From contig CAKOJJ010000023.1 of the NCBI GenBank assembly GCA_934089275.1, forward strand, positions 1 through 17,850: a DNA stretch of 17,850 nt, given 5' to 3'. The notes beneath the pieces are model-generated. The model had not been told where the DNA came from, made no database searches, and was given only the letters and a program-made list of their open reading frames with translations. Shown here in pieces: positions 14,875 to 17,850 of this stretch (the stretch's first letter is position 1; every line of letters begins with the position of its first letter). The stretch comes from an uncultured Bacilli bacterium. Its GTDB lineage: Bacteria; Bacillota_I; Bacilli_A; RF39; UBA660. The position numbers and the translations under genes were made by a program.

Positions 14875-16617
14875 ATGTCTGGTGATTTTAATACATTACT
14901 AACAATTGGTTATGCGATTATTACTTTAGGCGTAGTTATAAGTGTAATTATTATAATTATTAGAAATATAAAAAATCAGTTCAATAATACTCTTGATAAC
15001 TTAGAAAGAAATAAAAATTTAATCATAAGTGGTTCTATTTTAAGTGAACTTAATAAGGTAGAATCTTTGATAAATAATAAAGATCTTGAAGTTAAATTTA
15101 ATTATTGGAAAAGTGTTTTTAAAGAATTAAAAGATAAAGATGTTATAAAAATAAGTGATGAACTTTTACAAGCTGAAGAAAAAATTAATAAAAAGAAATA
15201 TAGAGAAGCTAATGAATATTTAACTAACGTTGAGTTTGATATTTATATTGCTAAAAGTAAAGCAAGTAAACTTTTAGATGATATTCAAGAGATAACTTTA
15301 TCAGAAAAGAAAAACAGGGAAATTGTTACTAAATTAAAAAGTGAGTATCGTAATATATTTTTACATTATAATAATGGGAACAATAAAGATGATTATTCTT
15401 TAATACAAGTTCCTTTAGAACTTCAATTTGAAAATGTTGATAAACTTTTTTCAGCTTTTGAACTTGCTATGGAAAACAATGTCTATTCAGAAGTTGGTAA
15501 AATTGTTAAAGCTTTAGATGATACAATTGGTAATTTAAAGATTGTTATTGAGGAAGCTCCTTCGATTATTCTTTTAGGTAAAAATTTGATTCCTAAAAAA
15601 ATAGAAGAAGTTAGTAAAATCAATGAAAAGCTGAAGAGTGAAGGATATAATCTTGATTATTTAAAGATAGAATACAATATAAATGAATCAGAAAAGAAAA
15701 TAGCTGATATATTTGATAGATTAAATGTTTTAAATCTAGAAGATTCTATATTTGAACTTAAAACTATAATGGATTATTTTGATAGACTTTATTCTGATTT
15801 TGATAAAGAACGTGTTGCTAAAAAGATGTTTGATGATTACATTAGAAGTGTTTTAATTAAATGTAAAAAATTAAAGAAAATTGTTAATAATCTTTCTAGT
15901 AAAATTGATGATATTAAATATAGTTATGATTTAACTGACGATGATGTTCATATTATAAGTGAAATAAAATCAGAAATATTAGAATGTGAAACATTGTATG
16001 ATAATCTTGTTAATAAGTTTAGAGAAAAGAATACTGCTTATTCAAGACTTACAAAAGAAATGGAAAATATTAATGCTAAACTTTTAAAAGCTGAGGATAA
16101 ACTTGATTATACTTTAAGAAGTTTAGGATCTTTAAAAGAAGATGAAATACGTGCTCATGAACAACTTGATGAAATAAAAGTTATTTTAAAACAAACTAAA
16201 AATCATCTTAATTCTTATAAATTGCCGATAGTTCCGAAAAATTATTATGTGGAACTTGAAGAAGCGAATGAAGCCGTTCGTGATATGGTTTTGGAATTGG
16301 AAAATCAACCAATTTCAATAAAAACTTTAAATACAAGAGTAGATACAGCTAGAGATTTAGTTTTAAAGGTGTATAATACTTCTTTAGAGATTGTTAAAAC
16401 TGCATCTATGGCAGAAAATGCAATTGTTTATGGAAACAGGTATCGTGCAATAAATTCAAATATTAATAATGGTTTAACAAAAGCTGAAAGAGAATTTAAT
16501 AAAGGTAATTTTAAAGAAAGCTTAGAATATGCAATTAATTCTATAAATGTGGTTGAACCAGGAATTCATAAACGTTTATTAGATGCTTATAAAAAAGAAA
16601 GAGATATGGTGAAGTAG
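14875..16617 (+). CDS. ezrA: Septation ring formation regulator EzrA
   Basis: Membrane-anchored divisome protein of Bacillota that interacts with FtsZ, limits extra Z-rings and links to cell-wall synthesis. One transmembrane helix lies at the N-terminus (about residues 8-29, outside-short/inside-long), followed by about 550 residues of nearly continuous helix rich in Glu, Lys, Leu and Asn with heptad character. This matches the spectrin-like coiled-coil repeats of EzrA; 580 aa against roughly 560-575 in Bacillus and Staphylococcus. Sequence identity to known EzrA is low by eye, so the call rests on architecture plus the neighbouring cysteine desulfurase, which sits next to ezrA in B. subtilis too. 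ATG at 14875, 9 nt after AGGAG; nearby ATG (14867) and GTG (14871) are out of frame. It shares an mRNA with the next gene (3 nt gap). Confidence 0.85.
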   Translation: MSGDFNTLLTIGYAIITLGVVISVIIIIIRNIKNQFNNTLDNLERNKNLIISGSILSELNKVESLINNKDLEVKFNYWKSVFKELKDKDVIKISDELLQAEEKINKKKYREANEYLTNVEFDIYIAKSKASKLLDDIQEITLSEKKNREIVTKLKSEYRNIFLHYNNGNNKDDYSLIQVPLELQFENVDKLFSAFELAMENNVYSEVGKIVKALDDTIGNLKIVIEEAPSIILLGKNLIPKKIEEVSKINEKLKSEGYNLDYLKIEYNINESEKKIADIFDRLNVLNLEDSIFELKTIMDYFDRLYSDFDKERVAKKMFDDYIRSVLIKCKKLKKIVNNLSSKIDDIKYSYDLTDDDVHIISEIKSEILECETLYDNLVNKFREKNTAYSRLTKEMENINAKLLKAEDKLDYTLRSLGSLKEDEIRAHEQLDEIKVILKQTKNHLNSYKLPIVPKNYYVELEEANEAVRDMVLELENQPISIKTLNTRVDTARDLVLKVYNTSLEIVKTASMAENAIVYGNRYRAINSNINNGLTKAEREFNKGNFKESLEYAINSINVVEPGIHKRLLDAYKKERDMVK

Positions 16618-16620
16618 GAA

Positions 16621-17745
16621 ATGGTTTATTTAGATTATTCAGCAACAACTCCAGTACTTCCAGAAGTACTTGATAGCTACAATAAAGTTACAGAAGAGTA
16701 TTTTGGAAATCCAAATAGTTTACATAGTTTAGGAGTTAAAGCTCATGAACTTTTAGAAAGTGCAAATAAACAAGTAAGTGAACTTTTAAATATTAAAGAA
16801 GATGAGTTCTTTTATACAAGTGGAGCAACGGAATCAAATAATTTAGCAATTATTGGGACTGCTTTAACTTATAGAAGATATGGAAATAGAATACTTGTTT
16901 CAACAATGGAACATCCAAGCATTTATGGAATATGTAAACATTTAGAAAAACTTGGGTTTATAATTGATTATGTTAATGTTACTAATGAAGGTGTAATCGA
17001 TTTTGATGATTTAAAAAATAAAGTTACTAAAGACACTATTTTAGTAAGTATTTGTGCAGTTAATTCCGAAGTTGGAGCAAGACAACCATTAAAAACTGTT
17101 AGACAAGTTATAAGAAAAAATAATGAGAATTGTATTCTCCATAGTGATATGACTCAAGCAATAGGTAAAGTTAATATTAATGTTAATGATGTTGATTTAG
17201 CTACTATTAGTAGTCATAAGATATATGGACCAAAGGGTATTGGACTTTTATACAAAACTAGAGGTCTTGTGTTAACACCACTTTTATATGGACATGATGA
17301 TTCTTTAGTTCCAGGTACGCCTCCGCTTCCTCTAATTGTGTCTTTTGCTAAAGCATTAAGACTTGCTTTAAAAGATATAAATAAAAAAGAAGAAACAGTA
17401 AAAAAATATTATGATAAGATTGTTGAACATATGGAAAATTATCCAAGAATTGTTATCAATTCAAGTAAGTATTGTATTCCACATATTTTAAATATTAGTT
17501 TGATGGATATAAAACCAGAAACATTTATTCATGCTCTAGAAAAAGATGAAGTTTATGTTTCTAGCAATACAGCTTGCTCCAAGGGAAAAAAGAGTGAATC
17601 TGTTTATCAAATGACTCATGATGATAAACGAAGTGAAACAACAATAAGAATAAGTATTTCACCATATACAATGCCAAGTGAGATAACTGAGTTCTTAGAA
17701 TCTTTTGATAAGCATTATAATGAACTTATAAAATTAAGTGAATAA
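16621..17745 (+). CDS. Cysteine desulfurase (NifS/IscS family)
   Basis: PLP enzyme that takes sulfur from cysteine as a persulfide, giving alanine. By its position beside ezrA it probably corresponds to B. subtilis NifZ, which feeds ThiI for tRNA 4-thiouridine; it could also supply Fe-S clusters. N-terminal Y-L-D-Y-S-A-T-T-P, G-N-P-N-S-L-H, T-S-G-A-T-E-S-N-N, and the PLP lysine Lys200 in S-S-H-K-I-Y-G-P-K-G are present. The catalytic cysteine is Cys319 in T-A-C-S-K-G, on a loop with a K-G-K-K insert-like stretch. 374 aa, complete. The ribosome site is GGTGA (16608-16612) inside the end of ezrA, 8 nt before the ATG, so translation is probably coupled. thiI is not in the window, and the transcript ends right after this gene. 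Confidence 0.93.
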   Translation: MVYLDYSATTPVLPEVLDSYNKVTEEYFGNPNSLHSLGVKAHELLESANKQVSELLNIKEDEFFYTSGATESNNLAIIGTALTYRRYGNRILVSTMEHPSIYGICKHLEKLGFIIDYVNVTNEGVIDFDDLKNKVTKDTILVSICAVNSEVGARQPLKTVRQVIRKNNENCILHSDMTQAIGKVNINVNDVDLATISSHKIYGPKGIGLLYKTRGLVLTPLLYGHDDSLVPGTPPLPLIVSFAKALRLALKDINKKEETVKKYYDKIVEHMENYPRIVINSSKYCIPHILNISLMDIKPETFIHALEKDEVYVSSNTACSKGKKSESVYQMTHDDKRSETTIRISISPYTMPSEITEFLESFDKHYNELIKLSE

Positions 17746-17773
17746 AAAAACAAATTTTAAAATTTGTTTTTTT
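17744..17773 (+). terminator. First terminator after the cysteine desulfurase
   Basis: AAAAAAACAAATT (17744-17756) pairs with AATTTGTTTTTTT (17761-17773), nearly all A-T; the stop codon TAA is adjacent. Confidence 0.75.
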
Positions 17774-17775
17774 CA

Positions 17776-17809
17776 GAGTGTTGACAAAGTTCAATACTCT
17801 TTTCTTTTT
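17776..17809 (+). terminator. Second, tandem terminator
   Basis: GAGTGTTGA (17776-17784) pairs with TCAATACTC (17791-17799), 9 bp with one G-U, 6-nt loop, followed by TTTTCTTTTT (17800-17809). Confidence 0.75.
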
Positions 17810-17822
17810 CAAAAATATGTTG

Positions 17823-17828
17823 TATAAT
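17823..17828 (+). promoter_or_regulatory. -10 box of the next transcript
   Basis: TATAAT, with TG directly before it and no clear -35 box. A GTAAGG ribosome-like site follows at 17835-17840, so a gene probably starts just past the window edge. Confidence 0.4.
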
Positions 17829-17850
17829 CAAGATGTAAGGTTGCTTATCT

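Noticed and set aside
17781..17786. TTGACA as a -35 box for the next gene
   Set aside because: It is 36 nt from the TATAAT at 17823 and forms part of the second terminator stem.
1..17850. CRISPR array, IS element, integrase, toxin-antitoxin or defence genes
   Set aside because: No spaced direct repeats, transposase or recombinase motifs, or paired small genes with such signatures were found.

Overview
The window comes from a very AT-rich, low-GC Gram-positive (Bacillota) chromosome. The gene content fits an uncultured Bacilli lineage of the Erysipelotrichales/RF39 type: clpP, a T-box-controlled ileS, rpsD with a long leader, ezrA followed by a cysteine desulfurase, and a signal-peptide surface protein. 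That placement is inferred from gene content, codon style and protein flavour. The genetic code looks standard: the gapA frame stops at a TGA that overlaps the next gene's ATG, and tryptophan is always TGG in the genes read here. I saw no IS element, phage gene, CRISPR array, tRNA or rRNA.

Layout. (1) 1-241: the tail of an upstream region with a possible 27-codon membrane peptide, then a minus-strand unit that looks like a small non-coding RNA with its own promoter and a strong terminator. clpP reads into this terminator. (2) 242-811 minus: clpP. (3) 935-4050 plus: an apparent operon of a uridine-kinase-like nucleoside kinase, type I GAPDH, and a signal-peptide plus C-terminal-anchor membrane protein whose ATG overlaps the gapA stop. 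(4) 4053-7423: a consensus promoter, an isoleucine T-box leader (AUC specifier, T-box motif, terminator) and ileS. The ileS product is an IleRS2-type enzyme with the altered GxHH form of the HIGH motif. (5) 7478-8473: two small uncharacterised genes, convergent with rpsD (8490-9092 minus) across a shared bidirectional terminator. rpsD has a promoter and a structured leader of about 150 nt. (6) 9358-14775: an accessory-looking block of a GH31 glycosidase, a UDP-sugar 6-dehydrogenase and a secreted surface protein, each with its own terminator. (7) 14875-17745: ezrA and a cysteine desulfurase as an operon, then tandem terminators and the -10 of the next transcript.

How the parts relate. The backbone is housekeeping: proteolysis, nucleotide salvage, glycolysis, Ile-tRNA charging, ribosome assembly, divisome control and sulfur transfer. 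The order rpsD ... ezrA - cysteine desulfurase recalls the B. subtilis neighbourhood that continues to thiI. The GH31/UDP-sugar dehydrogenase/surface-protein block between them points to glycan use and cell-surface function. Most plus-strand promoters are extended -10 boxes (TGnTATAAT) with poor -35 boxes close to the start codon, and several stop codons lie inside or beside the terminator hairpin.

Most worth checking: the GxHH IleRS2 (predicted strong mupirocin resistance), the orphan small RNA at 103-190, the 4-nt duplication at the GH31 start, the Glu in place of the usual Asp acid/base in GH31, and the codon-usage mosaic plus attenuator-like leader of the surface-protein gene. I found no clear multi-gene novel system.
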